Below, piece by piece: positions 43,637-52,976 of a stretch of DNA of 64,000 nucleotides; the first letter of the stretch is position 1, and each line of letters opens with the position of its first letter. The notes under the pieces were generated by a model. It worked only from the letters and a program-made list of their open reading frames with translations. It was not told the origin of the DNA and made no database searches. The stretch is taken from assembly GCA_964473525.1 (NCBI GenBank), contig CAYYPK010000033.1, forward strand, positions 5,472-69,471, read 5' to 3'. The position numbers and the translations under genes were made by a program. This DNA is from GCA-2687025 sp964473525. Its GTDB lineage: Bacteria; Poribacteria; WGA-4E; GCA-2687025.

Positions 43637-43858
43637 TACACGCGAGCGGCTCTCGCTCGCCCTGCATCCGCGCCCAGGTTAGTATGGTAGTACGAGGCCG
43701 ACAGTGGCACGCGGCGACGACCCGTAGGGGCAACACGATGTGGAACTTCCAGCTCTCCCACCCGTAGGCCACGAGGCCAACGGGAACAGACTGCGGCATC
43801 ACGCGCGACGACGGAGCCGGCCGAAGCAACCGGCGCGGCATTGGGAGACGATCCAAGC

Positions 43859-45157
43859 ATGGATCTGTTTGAACTTAGAGAACGGATTGAGCAGAAGGAA
43901 CGGGCGATCCTCGTCGGCGTCGAGTGGACCGGCCCGGAGAGCGACACGTACAGCGTGCAAGACTCCATGGCGGAGCTGTCGGCGCTCGCGGGCACCGCTG
44001 GCGTCGAGGTGGTGTGTCAGGTGGTGCAGAGACGCCACGCGCCGCACCCGTCGACACTCATCGGCTCGGGCAAGGTCGAGGAACTTCGCGTCCTGAACGA
44101 GGAGATCGATGCCGACATCTTCCTATTCGACGACGACCTCGCCCCCGGTCAGATGCGCAATCTTGACAAGATCCTCGACCGAAAGGTCCTGGACCGCACC
44201 GATGTCATCCTCGACATCTTCGCGCAGCGAGCGCGGACGAAGGAAGCCAAAGTGCAGGTGGAGTTGGCGCAGCTCGAGTACGCCATACCCCGGCTGCGGA
44301 GGGCGTGGACGCACCTCTCACGCGTGGGCGCGGGCTCCGGGATCTCTGGAGGTGTAGGTACCCGCGGCCCTGGACGCACGCAGTTGGAGATGGACCAGCG
44401 GCTGATTCAGCGGCGTATCAAGCAGCTCCGCAAGGAATTGGTCGACATGCGGCGGCAGCGGCGTGTCCAGCGGTCGGCGCGCGCGAAGGAGTACACCGCG
44501 TCGCTCGTCGGGTATACTAACGCGGGCAAGTCCTCGCTGCTGAACGCGCTCACCGGCGAGCGTCACGTCGAGACGGAAGACAAGCTCTTCAAGACACTCG
44601 ACCCCACGACCCGCCGGCTCGAAGTCGACGACGCGAGGAGCGTACTCGTCACCGACACTGTGGGGTTCATCCAGCGCCTTCCACATCGCCTGGTCGAGGC
44701 GTTCCGCGCCACGCTCGAGGAGGTGCTCGAGGCGGACCTGCTCATCCACGTCGTCGACGGATCTCACTCTGACCCGATCGCGCAGGTTGCGGCCGTCAAC
44801 GAGGTGCTGGCAGAACTTGACGCGCAGGATCTGCCTACGCTGCTCGTCCTCAACAAGATCGACCTCGTCGACGATGCGCAGACGCTTGCCGACCTGAAGG
44901 CGGAGTATCCAGACGCGGTACCGGTGTCGGCGATGACCGGCGAGGGAGTCGCGACGTTGCGTCACGAGCTCTCCACGCGGGCGGGCGAAGGCGAGCAGGA
45001 GTATGAGTTCCGCCTTCCCCACGAGCGCGGCCGCCTGCTGTCCTACCTGTACGAGCACGGGCACGTCGACGACGTGGACTACGGCGAGAAGGAAGTCACC
45101 GTCAGGGCGCACCTGCATCCGAAGCACGTCGCGCCGCTGCGCGACTACGTCTCGTAG
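43859..45157 (+). CDS. hflX: Ribosome-associated GTPase HflX
   Basis: 432 residues. An N-terminal HflX domain (STLIGSGKVEELRVL, ELAQLEYAIPRLRRAW, SGGVGTRGPGRTQLEMD) precedes the GTPase domain, with G1 GYTNAGKSSLLNAL, G3 DTVGFIQRLP and G4 NKID. HflX splits stalled or stressed 70S ribosomes. The ATG at 43859 opens MDLFELRERI; an upstream in-frame TTG at 43841 is less likely. No hfq gene precedes it. The 222 bp upstream carries no convincing gene. Confidence 0.95.
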   Translation: MDLFELRERIEQKERAILVGVEWTGPESDTYSVQDSMAELSALAGTAGVEVVCQVVQRRHAPHPSTLIGSGKVEELRVLNEEIDADIFLFDDDLAPGQMRNLDKILDRKVLDRTDVILDIFAQRARTKEAKVQVELAQLEYAIPRLRRAWTHLSRVGAGSGISGGVGTRGPGRTQLEMDQRLIQRRIKQLRKELVDMRRQRRVQRSARAKEYTASLVGYTNAGKSSLLNALTGERHVETEDKLFKTLDPTTRRLEVDDARSVLVTDTVGFIQRLPHRLVEAFRATLEEVLEADLLIHVVDGSHSDPIAQVAAVNEVLAELDAQDLPTLLVLNKIDLVDDAQTLADLKAEYPDAVPVSAMTGEGVATLRHELSTRAGEGEQEYEFRLPHERGRLLSYLYEHGHVDDVDYGEKEVTVRAHLHPKHVAPLRDYVS

Positions 45158-45190
45158 GCGCCCAGAGGCCGCGCGCTCGGTTCGCGACAG

Positions 45191-46006
45191 TCAACTCAGA
45201 CTGAGGGCCTCCCACTCGCGAGCCGTCGCCACGACCTCGTGCGGCCGCTCCTTCGACCGCAGCAGATGCCCGCCTAGCTCGCGCATTGTGGACTGCGTTG
45301 CGTCCTGATACCGAAAGTCCAGACTCCATCGGATGTGGTCCGACACGTTCGGCAGCCCTCGGTGGAACACCAGGTTGCTGAACAGGACGACATCGCCGGG
45401 ATCGCACTCGACGGCGACGGCGCGGTCCTCGAGCGGCAGGATCACGTCGTCCGCGATGCGCAGGTAGAATTCGTCCTTCTCATGCCGTACGACGCCCTGC
45501 CGATGCGTGCCCGGCACAATCTCCATGCAGCCGTTCTCCCGCGTCGCGGGGACGAGCGGCGTCCACACGTTCATCATGCGCAACACGTCCGACGCGCGCG
45601 ACGTGTACCCTGCATCCTGATGCCACAACACCAGCGTCCGTTCGTTCTCCGGGAGTTTGGGACGCACCGAGTAGTTCGGGTACAGCCGGACCTCCGGCCC
45701 GAGAGCCTCCTCGGCGAGATCGAGGAGGCCGGAGTGTCCGAACAGTTGGAAGAAGCCTGGTCGGTGCAACTCCGGCCGGAAGATCGTGGGCGTTTCACCC
45801 GCGCGGCCCTCGTACAGCCGCATCATGCGCTTGTCGAACGGGGCGTCGGCGAACGTCGACGACGTCCTGCCGTCCTCCACGAGTCGCGAGGCAAGGAGAT
45901 CCACGAGCGCGGAACTCTCCTCAATCACCGCCCGTCGGACGCCGGGCTCGATGAGACCACGCACGATCGCATAGCCATCCTCGCGAAACTGCTCGATCCA
46001 GGACAT
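45191..46006 (-). CDS. Phytanoyl-CoA dioxygenase (PhyH)-family Fe(II)/2-oxoglutarate oxygenase
   Basis: 271 residues, double-stranded beta-helix. The iron ligands are the HxD in LWHQDAGYT and a distal His in VFHRGLPN; the 2-oxoglutarate arginine is likely in DHIRWSLDFRY. The family hydroxylates diverse small molecules, and such enzymes are strikingly expanded in sponge-associated Poribacteria. It lies 13 nt downstream of the TrpB2 gene and is probably co-transcribed with it. ATG at 46006 follows GAGG at a reasonable distance; a GTG three codons earlier is possible. The substrate is unknown. Confidence 0.88.
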   Translation of the reverse strand: MSWIEQFREDGYAIVRGLIEPGVRRAVIEESSALVDLLASRLVEDGRTSSTFADAPFDKRMMRLYEGRAGETPTIFRPELHRPGFFQLFGHSGLLDLAEEALGPEVRLYPNYSVRPKLPENERTLVLWHQDAGYTSRASDVLRMMNVWTPLVPATRENGCMEIVPGTHRQGVVRHEKDEFYLRIADDVILPLEDRAVAVECDPGDVVLFSNLVFHRGLPNVSDHIRWSLDFRYQDATQSTMRELGGHLLRSKERPHEVVATAREWEALSLS

Positions 46007-46019
46007 GGATGCCACGCCT

Positions 46020-47384
46020 CTACGACGGCGGCGATGGGAACGCCGCGAACGCCGCCTTGTTGTCGTCGATGTCGCCCGCGGACAACTGGTAGTCCGTCAG
46101 CGATCCGGCGAAGTACGCGTCGTACGCGGACATGTCGAAGTGGCCGTGACCCGACAGGTTGAACAGGATCGTCTTCGCGACGCCCTCCTGCTTGGCCGCC
46201 TCCGCGTGCGCCACCGCGGACTTCACGGCGTGGCTCGATTCGGGCGCCGGGATGATGCCCTCCTCGCGCGCGAACAGGGTCGCCGCGTCGAAGCAATCCA
46301 CCTGCGTGTACGCCTCGGCCTCGATCCATCCATCGTTGACCAGTTGGCTCGCGAGAGGCGCCGCGCCATGGTAACGAAGGCCGCCCGAATGGATGGACGC
46401 CGGCACGAACTCGTGCCCGAGCGTGTGCATGGGCAGCAGGGGGGTCATGCCGATCGTGTCGCCGAAGTCGTACGCGAATGTGCCCTTCGTCAACGTCGGG
46501 CACGCCAACGGCTCGACGGCGACGATTCGCGTGCCCTTGCCTGCGAACTTCTCGCGCAGGTACGGGAACGCCAGGCCCGCGAAGTTGCTGCCTCCGCCGA
46601 AGCACCCAATGATGACGTCGGGCTCCGCGTCCGCCAGCGCCATCTGCTTCTCTGTCTCGAGCCCGATGATCGTCTGGTGCAACAGCACGTGGTTCAGCAC
46701 GCTGCCCAGCGAGTATTTCGTGTCGTCGCGGCCGGCGGCTTCCTCCACGGCCTCGGAGATGGCTATGCCCAGGCTTCCCGCGGTGTCCGGCATGTCGGCG
46801 AGCACCTTGCGGCCAGCTTCGGTCTGGTCGGACGGGCTCGGGATGACCTCCGCGCCCCAGGTGGTCATCATCGACCTGCGGTACGGCTTCTGCTCGAAGC
46901 TGATCCGTACCATGTAGACCTTGCACTCGAGGTCGAACAGATTGCACGCGAAGCTGAGCGCGCTGCCCCACTGCCCCGCGCCGGTCTCGGTCGTGATGCG
47001 CGCGACGCCTTCCTGCTTGTTGTAGTAGGCCTGTGGGACGGCGGTGTTCGGCTTGTGGCTGCCGGTCGGACTGACGCCCTCGTACTTGTAGAAGATCTTC
47101 GCCGGCGTATCGAGCGCCTTCTCAAGCCGGTGAGCACGGTACAGCGGGCTCGGCCGCCACAGCGTGTACGCGTCGCGCACGGGGTCGGGGATGTCGATCC
47201 ACCTCTCTTGCGACACCTCCTGCTTTATCAGCTCCATCGGGAACAACGGCGCCAGCGCCTCTGGGCCGATGGGCTCGCCGGTGCCCGGGTTGAGGGGCGG
47301 CAGTGGCGGCGACGGCAGGTCAGCAGCGATGTTGTACCAGTGACGGGGCACGTCGGAGTCGGGTAGGACGTACTTCGACTGCAT
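46020..47384 (-). CDS. trpB: Tryptophan synthase beta chain, TrpB2 type
   Basis: 454 residues, longer than the classical TrpB1 (about 400) and typical of TrpB2, which occurs without an adjacent trpA, as here. The PLP lysine is in GVSPTGSHKPNTA; TTETGAGQWGSALSFA and GCFGGGSNFAGLAFPYL (phosphate-binding) follow in order, and SAGLRYHG-like SGGLRYHGAAP is near residue 335. It converts indole and serine to tryptophan; TrpB2 may serve indole salvage. It starts at the ATG opening MQSKYVLPDSD. It is linked to the PhyH-family gene. Confidence 0.92.
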   Translation of the reverse strand: MQSKYVLPDSDVPRHWYNIAADLPSPPLPPLNPGTGEPIGPEALAPLFPMELIKQEVSQERWIDIPDPVRDAYTLWRPSPLYRAHRLEKALDTPAKIFYKYEGVSPTGSHKPNTAVPQAYYNKQEGVARITTETGAGQWGSALSFACNLFDLECKVYMVRISFEQKPYRRSMMTTWGAEVIPSPSDQTEAGRKVLADMPDTAGSLGIAISEAVEEAAGRDDTKYSLGSVLNHVLLHQTIIGLETEKQMALADAEPDVIIGCFGGGSNFAGLAFPYLREKFAGKGTRIVAVEPLACPTLTKGTFAYDFGDTIGMTPLLPMHTLGHEFVPASIHSGGLRYHGAAPLASQLVNDGWIEAEAYTQVDCFDAATLFAREEGIIPAPESSHAVKSAVAHAEAAKQEGVAKTILFNLSGHGHFDMSAYDAYFAGSLTDYQLSAGDIDDNKAAFAAFPSPPS

Positions 47385-47627
47385 GCGCGGGGCTCTCCCT
47401 GATCCTGTGCGTGAGGAGCATACACGGACGCTCAAGGAATAACCAGCGCACGCACCGATTGCAACGCTCCTGCGCCCCCGCGTCTGGTAGGGGAGCGGGC
47501 TCTCGGTTGCGGCCCTCCCTAGCTTGGATGTTATACTCTCCTATATTGGCGCTGCCGCGGCGGCCGGCGGCAGTGGCCCGACGTCGGCGCCGTCAACGTG
47601 GGGCAGGGCTATTGGGGAGGAACCGTG

Positions 47628-48648
47628 ATGAGGGCTGTCGCAACGTGGGTCACGCTTCTGCTGGCTTTCGCGCCGACCATCGCGCGGGCGCAAGAGGGCG
47701 TCTGGCGCGAGGCGCGGCAGCTCGGGGAGGCCAGGGCATACCTCGGCGCGGCGCCGGTTGACGGCCGCGTCTACACGGTCGGAGGCATTCGGGGGTGGCC
47801 TCCGCTCTCGTCTGTGGAGGAATACGATCCGTCGCGGGACGTCTGGCGGGAGCGGGAGCCGCTCCCCGTGCCGCGCATGGCCCTCGCCGTGCTGGGCGCG
47901 GGCAACCTGCTGTACGCGGTTGCTGGAGCCACCAGCACGGCCTGGATCGGCCGCGTCGACGTCTACGACCCTGGCGCCGACCGCTGGAGTGAGCGCGCCC
48001 CGCTACCAGATGGCCGCGGCTACGTCGGGGCGGCGGCCGCTTTCGGGGGGCTGTACATCGTCGGCGGGTGGACCGGTATCGTCACGACGGCTCGCGTTGA
48101 CCGTTACGACCCGGCGGTGGACGAGTGGACACGCGTGGCTGACCTACCGACGCCTCGGGCGGGCGCTGCGGCGTGCGCCGCGCGCGGTAGATCTACGTGC
48201 TCGGGGCCGGGGCGAAGGCGTCGGCGACAGGGGGCCGCTGACCGACTCGCTCTTGGAATACGACCCGCTCGCGGACGTGTGGGCAGAACGGGCGCCCCNN
48301 NNNNNNNNTTGATCTGCTAGCGGCCTTGGAAGCGGCGGGCGACTGTACGCCGTGGGAGGCCGCGACAGCGAGGTGGACGCCCTCTCCCAGGTTGCATCGG
48401 TCACGGAGTACGACCCTCTCACGGACACGTGGATGCCCCGGCCGTCGCTTCCTGAGGCGCGCATGGCTCTCGCGGCTGCGGGCGTCGGGTCTGTGGTCTA
48501 CGCGATCGGCGGAGTCGCCGACGGGCAGTGGTCCGATCGAGTCGCGGAATACGATACGGGTCTGTCGGCTCTATCCGTGGGGGCGGCGGGCCGCACGCTC
48601 GCCGGATGGGCGGAAATCAGACGAGAGGCGCGGGGCTGGACACGTTAG
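47628..48648 (+). pseudogene. Secreted kelch-repeat protein, broken by frameshift and assembly gap
   Basis: It starts at an ATG after GGGGAGGAA with a signal peptide (MRAVATWVTLLLAFAPTIARAQ). Kelch blades follow, each with a GG-turn and a YDP-W pattern (VGGIRGWPPLSSVEEYDPS, YAVAGATSTAWI, VGGWTGIVTTARVDRYDPA). Near 48185-48215 the reading frame changes twice (a blade continues as IYVLGAG, then as LLEYDPLADVWAERAP in a third frame). A 10-N gap at 48299-48308 follows, and the protein resumes as LYAVGGRDSEVDALS. The end overlaps the hemA stop. It is probably one intact six-bladed propeller in the organism, damaged by poor local assembly. Confidence 0.7.
48299..48308. other. Assembly gap (10 Ns)
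   Basis: Ten unresolved bases inside the kelch gene. The real gap size is unknown, so the downstream frame cannot be joined reliably. Confidence 0.99.
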
Positions 48649-49913
48649 CTGCGCTCTGGATCGTCTGTGAGGCCGAACATAGACGAGATGATCGAGATGC
48701 GGTCACGGTCGGCGTCGTCTTCGGCGTTCAGGCCCTTTAGCGCCAGCGTGGGCGTGTGAAGCAGCTTCTGCAGCATCCGCCGCGACGCCTCGTCGACGGC
48801 TTCCCACTCGTCCTCGGAGAGCCTGCCTCGCATGCGTTCGAGTTCGGTCTTCCGAACGTCCTCGAATTTGCTGCGTAGCGTCTTCACCGCGTCCTGGGCG
48901 GGAAGCGACGTGTGCCATTGCGCAAGCTGCCCGGTCTCGCGGCGCACGATGGATTCGGCCTCGGGCAACTCGTTGCGGCGCAGCTCGATGTTGCGTTCGA
49001 TCTCGGAGCGCAAGCCATCGATGCCGTAGAGCGTCGCGTTGGCCATATCCCCGATGGTCGGGTCGACGTTGCGCGGGTGCCCCAAGTCCACGATGATCAT
49101 GGGGGCCTCGCGGTCCACGAGTAGGTTCCGCACATCGTCGGCTGTCACAAGGTGGCCCGGCCCGGAGCTGGCGCAGACGACGGCGTCCACCTTCGCCAGC
49201 ATGCCCGCCTTCTCCGACGCGTCGCATGCGTCGGCGCCGACTTGCGCCGCGAGGGCCTCGGACCTTGCCGATGTCCGGCTCAGCACGGTAAGGCCGGCAC
49301 CCATGTCCGCTCCGAGGTACTGCGCGACCTGCTCCGCGATGTCGCCGGTGCCGAAGAGGAGTACACGACGACCCCGCAGCTCGCCCAGATGGCTCCGCAG
49401 AACGCCGTGCGTCGCAGACGCCAACGACACGGAGCCGACGCCGATTGACGTGTCGGTCCGAACGCGCTTGGCGACGTGCAGGCACCGGTGGAACACCTCG
49501 TTCAGGAAGGTGCCCGCAGAGCCGGCTTCGCGCGCGGTCTGCATCGCCGTCTTGACCTGCCCCAGGATTTCGGGCTCGCCCAGCACCATCGAGTCCAGTC
49601 CCGACGCGACACGGAACAGGTGGCGCACCGCGTCGTCATCGCCGTGCTCGTACCAGTACTCCGGTTCACGCACCGCGCCGTTGCCGACCACACCGTCCAG
49701 CACGCGCGATACGATGGCGCCTAGATCGGTGCTCGGGGGGCCGGCCAGGTAGAACTCCGTGCGGTGGCATGTGCTGAGGACAAACGCCTCTGGCGCCCCC
49801 GCGCGCGAGAACGCGTCGAGAAGCGTGCCCACGTCGCCCTTGCCGAACGCAAGGCGTTCGCGGATGTCTACCGGAGCAGTTGCGTGGTTCACACCACGGA
49901 TATAGCAGTGCAC
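48645..49913 (-). CDS. hemA: Glutamyl-tRNA reductase
   Basis: 422 residues. It reduces glutamyl-tRNA to glutamate-1-semialdehyde, the entry to tetrapyrrole synthesis. The catalytic Cys49 is in LSTCHRTEFY; HLFRVASGLDSMVLGEPEIL and LFGTGDIAEQVAQYLGA (NADPH fold) are intact, and the C-terminal dimerisation helices are complete. The start is a GTG at MHCYIRGVNHATAPVDIRER. It is the last gene of the haem cluster, 75 nt after the fused sirohaem decarboxylase. No hemL or hemC is in the window. Confidence 0.95.
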   Translation of the reverse strand: MHCYIRGVNHATAPVDIRERLAFGKGDVGTLLDAFSRAGAPEAFVLSTCHRTEFYLAGPPSTDLGAIVSRVLDGVVGNGAVREPEYWYEHGDDDAVRHLFRVASGLDSMVLGEPEILGQVKTAMQTAREAGSAGTFLNEVFHRCLHVAKRVRTDTSIGVGSVSLASATHGVLRSHLGELRGRRVLLFGTGDIAEQVAQYLGADMGAGLTVLSRTSARSEALAAQVGADACDASEKAGMLAKVDAVVCASSGPGHLVTADDVRNLLVDREAPMIIVDLGHPRNVDPTIGDMANATLYGIDGLRSEIERNIELRRNELPEAESIVRRETGQLAQWHTSLPAQDAVKTLRSKFEDVRKTELERMRGRLSEDEWEAVDEASRRMLQKLLHTPTLALKGLNAEDDADRDRISIISSMFGLTDDPERS

Positions 49914-49988
49914 AGGCTCTTCTCCGTGTCGTCACTCTTGCGCCCGAAGGCGATGTCGTCGCCGCATCGAGGTATTGCGTGCCGCGCG

Positions 49989-51044
49989 CTACGAAGCCGC
50001 AGCGGTCGCGGTGGCGGGCTGGTGCTTCTCCAGCCAGCGATCGTAATCGTCCGTGAAGTACTCTACGCGCGTCTTCTTGAACTCGCGCGTGCTGTAGAGC
50101 ATGTCGTAACGCTCGATTCCCGTGCGCTCCTGTACCGCCTTCGCCACGGCCTCGCAGTCCTCCTTGGACTTGCCGTGGATCATGGAGAAGACGTTGTACG
50201 GCCAGTCTGGGTACGTGGGGCGTAGGTAGCAGTGGCTGATGTTGCGGAACTCAGCCATGATGTCGCCCGCGGCGTCCGCCTTGTCGGGATCCACGGCCCA
50301 GACGCCCATGCCGTTCACCCTGTAGCCGGCCTTCTGGTGCCGCAGGATCGCCGCGAAACGCCGCAGCATCTTGCGTTCCGTGAGGTCGGCTGCGATCGCG
50401 AACAGCTCTGCCTGGGACACCCCGACGGCCTTGGCAGCCGCCGCGAACGGCTCCGGCACATACTCAATGTGCCTCTGCATCTCGCGCACGAACGCGCGCT
50501 CCTGCTGCGTCAGGGCGGCCGTTTCCTGCCTGACTTCGCTCCGGAAGCCCTTGTCGTCCGAGGTCGCGGTGGCGTCCATGGTGCCCGTCATGTCCAGCTT
50601 CACGCCGATCTTGTACAGCGTGAGCGTGGGCAACATGCGGTAGGATGAACCGGTCTCCTCGGCGAGCATCTTCACATCGGCTTCGGTGTCGCCTTCGGGC
50701 GGCACAGCGATGGTGAACCAGACGTTGTACTCGTGGTTCCGCTCGTAGTTGTGGCTGACGCCCGGGTGCCGGTTGATCGCGCGCACGGTCTCCGTGAGCG
50801 TCTCCTCCGCCGACTTGAACGCGACGAGGCTGCTCTTGTAGCCCAGCGCCCGCGTATCGAATATGGCGCTGATCTGGCGGATGATCTGGCCCTTGCGCAA
50901 CGCCGTCGTGCGGTCGATGGCGTCCTGCTCGGAGATGCCGATCGCCTCGCCCATCTGCTGGAAGGGGCGCTGTACGAGTGGGAAATCGTCCTGCATGATG
51001 TTCAGGAGACGGCCGTCTACTTCGTCCACTTCGTGCGTCGGCAT
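49989..51044 (-). CDS. Fused sirohaem decarboxylase (AhbA-AhbB / NirDLGH type)
   Basis: 351 residues made of two homologous AsnC/Lrp-fold halves (about 1-165 and 178-351). The first carries HPGVSHNYERNHEYNVWFT and the second ISHCYLRPTYPDWPYNVFS followed by MIHG; both blocks are the substrate-site signatures of sirohaem decarboxylases. The enzyme removes two acetate side chains from sirohaem, giving 12,18-didecarboxysirohaem, an intermediate of alternative haem b or haem d1 synthesis. Its ATG lies 1 nt after the stop of the HemQ-like gene, whose 3' end supplies the ribosome site TTAGGAGG. Plain Lrp regulator function is unlikely given these motifs. Confidence 0.88.
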   Translation of the reverse strand: MPTHEVDEVDGRLLNIMQDDFPLVQRPFQQMGEAIGISEQDAIDRTTALRKGQIIRQISAIFDTRALGYKSSLVAFKSAEETLTETVRAINRHPGVSHNYERNHEYNVWFTIAVPPEGDTEADVKMLAEETGSSYRMLPTLTLYKIGVKLDMTGTMDATATSDDKGFRSEVRQETAALTQQERAFVREMQRHIEYVPEPFAAAAKAVGVSQAELFAIAADLTERKMLRRFAAILRHQKAGYRVNGMGVWAVDPDKADAAGDIMAEFRNISHCYLRPTYPDWPYNVFSMIHGKSKEDCEAVAKAVQERTGIERYDMLYSTREFKKTRVEYFTDDYDRWLEKHQPATATAAAS

Positions 51045-51045
51045 G

Positions 51046-51798
51046 TCAGCCTCCTAAGCTGTCTATCACGGCTTCGATGTCGCCGCGAATGCAGGTGTAG
51101 ATGGGCGTGTCGCGCTTCGTGTAGCTGCTCGCCTGGGACTCGCGCATCTCCATGACCAGATCCACGAACTGCTCCAGGTAGTCCGTCTCGAACGCGACGA
51201 CGAACTCCTGGTCGTCTAGCCCGAAGGAGTAGGTCGTGTTCAGCTTGATTTGTGGGTACTTGTGGCCCACCTCAATGTGTTCGTTCATCATGCCCTGACG
51301 GGCATGTGACGTCAGGCGGTACCACTCACGCGTCTTCTCGAAGGGGTAGACGACGATGTATTTCCGTTCGGCTGGGATGATCGTCGTCCGCGTTCCCTCC
51401 TGGTCGTCGTGCACGTGCTCGTCTACGTAGACCGAGCGCTTCGTCATCGACAGGCTGGAGTGCGCTGTGTCCACGTAGGCGCCCAGCCCGGTGCGCGCCA
51501 ACGCCGTCGACATCTCGGTGAAGTCCTCGACGCGGTAGCTGATGCGCCACAGCATGAAGTCGACTTCCGGCCGAATCCCGAACAGCGTGTATGGGTAGAC
51601 CATCACGTTCTGGCGGAACTCGTGATACACGGCGAGCCATTCGGCAATGCCGCGGTCTCGTTCGTCCTTCGGGAGACGCCGAAACGCTGGGTCAAGCTTG
51701 CAGTAAAGGAAGTTAACGAACTGGCGCGGCTCAGCTTCCGCCGCCGATGCGCCCTGCGATGCTGGCGGGCCTCCGCCATGTCCACGTGCTGTCTGCAT
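51046..51798 (-). CDS. Coprohaem decarboxylase ChdC/HemQ (chlorite dismutase superfamily)
   Basis: 250 residues. A short glycine/alanine-rich N-terminal extension precedes the dimeric alpha/beta barrel halves. In the haem-side half, Tyr151 and Lys155 (YPFEK) match the radical tyrosine and lysine of ChdC, and His174 in MMNEHIEVGH is the likely proximal ligand; NTTYSFGLDDQEFVVAFET follows. No motif demands chlorite dismutase activity. It would convert iron-coproporphyrin III to haem b. GGAGG precedes the ATG. It is followed 1 nt later by the fused sirohaem decarboxylase, an informative pairing. Confidence 0.88.
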   Translation of the reverse strand: MQTARGHGGGPPASQGASAAEAEPRQFVNFLYCKLDPAFRRLPKDERDRGIAEWLAVYHEFRQNVMVYPYTLFGIRPEVDFMLWRISYRVEDFTEMSTALARTGLGAYVDTAHSSLSMTKRSVYVDEHVHDDQEGTRTTIIPAERKYIVVYPFEKTREWYRLTSHARQGMMNEHIEVGHKYPQIKLNTTYSFGLDDQEFVVAFETDYLEQFVDLVMEMRESQASSYTKRDTPIYTCIRGDIEAVIDSLGG

Positions 51799-51848
51799 TC
51801 TAAGCCTCCAACGCGATCACGGTACCCGTTCCATTTATAGACCGTGGA

Positions 51849-52898
51849 TCACGCGCTGAGAAGGACGCGTGCCTCTTCCGAATCTTCCGGCACGCCCTTG
51901 AAGTCCATCACCGGCTCTTCGATGCCGAAGTTCTCGGCGTACAGGTCCGCGAGCCGACTCATTTCCTCGGCGGTGATGTCCGCGCAGTCTGACGTGCCAG
52001 CGAAGTCTTCGATCTGCGCTGCGTCGTAGATGTTCGGCAGCGTCGTTACGACGTGGGCGTCTGACAGGAGCCACTTGAGGGCTAGCTGGCCCATGGTCGC
52101 GCCGTCGCGGCTTTCCGTCAGGAAACCCACCGTCTCGAGCTTCTTAATGCCGTTGAGCAGCCATGAACGCGGACGGTGCCGCCTGTGGTCGTGCTTCTCG
52201 AACTGGGTGTCCTCGGTGTAGTGACCTTCGAGCAGACCAGAAGAGTGCGGCACACGGACGAGTACTCCCTTGCCGGTCTCTTTCGCTTCCGCGGTGAGCG
52301 GCGCCCCGGGGAACTGCTCGAACAGGTTATTGATGATCTGCACCGTGCTGATGTCGCGCGTGCGCATCGCCGCCTTGCCCTCGACAATCCAGCCGTTCGC
52401 CGGGCCCATCGCGACGCCGTACGCGCGCACCTTGCCCTCGGCCTTCAGCGAGTCGAGCGTGTCGTAGATGTCGTCGTTGGCGACCGAGTCCGCCTTGATG
52501 TTGTGGACCTGGTAGAGGTCGATGTTGTCACGGCCGAGCCGCTTCAGGCTCTGCTCGCAGGCGTACCGGATGTACTCGGGTTCCCAAATCTGCGGCAGTT
52601 CGCGTTGCCCACGCGAGCGCGCCTCGCCGTAGCCGTAGATGTCGTAGCCGAACTTCGTCCCGACCACGATGTCCTTCACGCCGTCGCCGAACGCCGTCGC
52701 GAGGATGCTCTCGCCGCGACCGTTGCCGTACGTGTCGGCCGTGTCGAAGAAGGTGTAGCCGAGGTCGTGCGCGTGGTTGAGGAGCCGGGAGGCCTCCTCG
52801 TCGGAGTAGTCGCCCCACCAGCCGGCGCTGAGCGTCCACACGCCAAAGCCGACCTCAGAGACGGAGATGTCCGTGCCCGGAATGAGACGGTATTTCAC
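51849..52898 (-). CDS. Aldo/keto reductase
   Basis: 349 residues, TIM barrel. The catalytic tetrad is visible: Asp in FFDTADTYGNG with its Tyr, Lys in VVGTKFGYD and His in LYQVHNIK. It reduces carbonyls with NADPH. The start is a GTG opening KYRLIPGTDISVSEVGFGVW; the frame is open further upstream only by chance. It is the first gene behind the sigma-70 promoter at 52977-53004 and lies 50 nt upstream of the HemQ-like gene, so it probably heads the haem operon. Its role in that operon is unknown. Confidence 0.9.
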   Translation of the reverse strand: MKYRLIPGTDISVSEVGFGVWTLSAGWWGDYSDEEASRLLNHAHDLGYTFFDTADTYGNGRGESILATAFGDGVKDIVVGTKFGYDIYGYGEARSRGQRELPQIWEPEYIRYACEQSLKRLGRDNIDLYQVHNIKADSVANDDIYDTLDSLKAEGKVRAYGVAMGPANGWIVEGKAAMRTRDISTVQIINNLFEQFPGAPLTAEAKETGKGVLVRVPHSSGLLEGHYTEDTQFEKHDHRRHRPRSWLLNGIKKLETVGFLTESRDGATMGQLALKWLLSDAHVVTTLPNIYDAAQIEDFAGTSDCADITAEEMSRLADLYAENFGIEEPVMDFKGVPEDSEEARVLLSA

Positions 52899-52976
52899 GC
52901 TCTCTTGCCCTCCGATGATGCCGTTGAGAACACCGCCTGTCCCACGTGCAGCTGGCGCCCCCAAATCCTGAGACAG

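Noticed and set aside
43684..43767. 27-codon ORF (MVVRGRQWHAATTRRGNTMW...) before hflX
   Set aside because: No ribosome site at its start, no hydrophobic or conserved pattern, and low-complexity basic composition typical of chance frames here.
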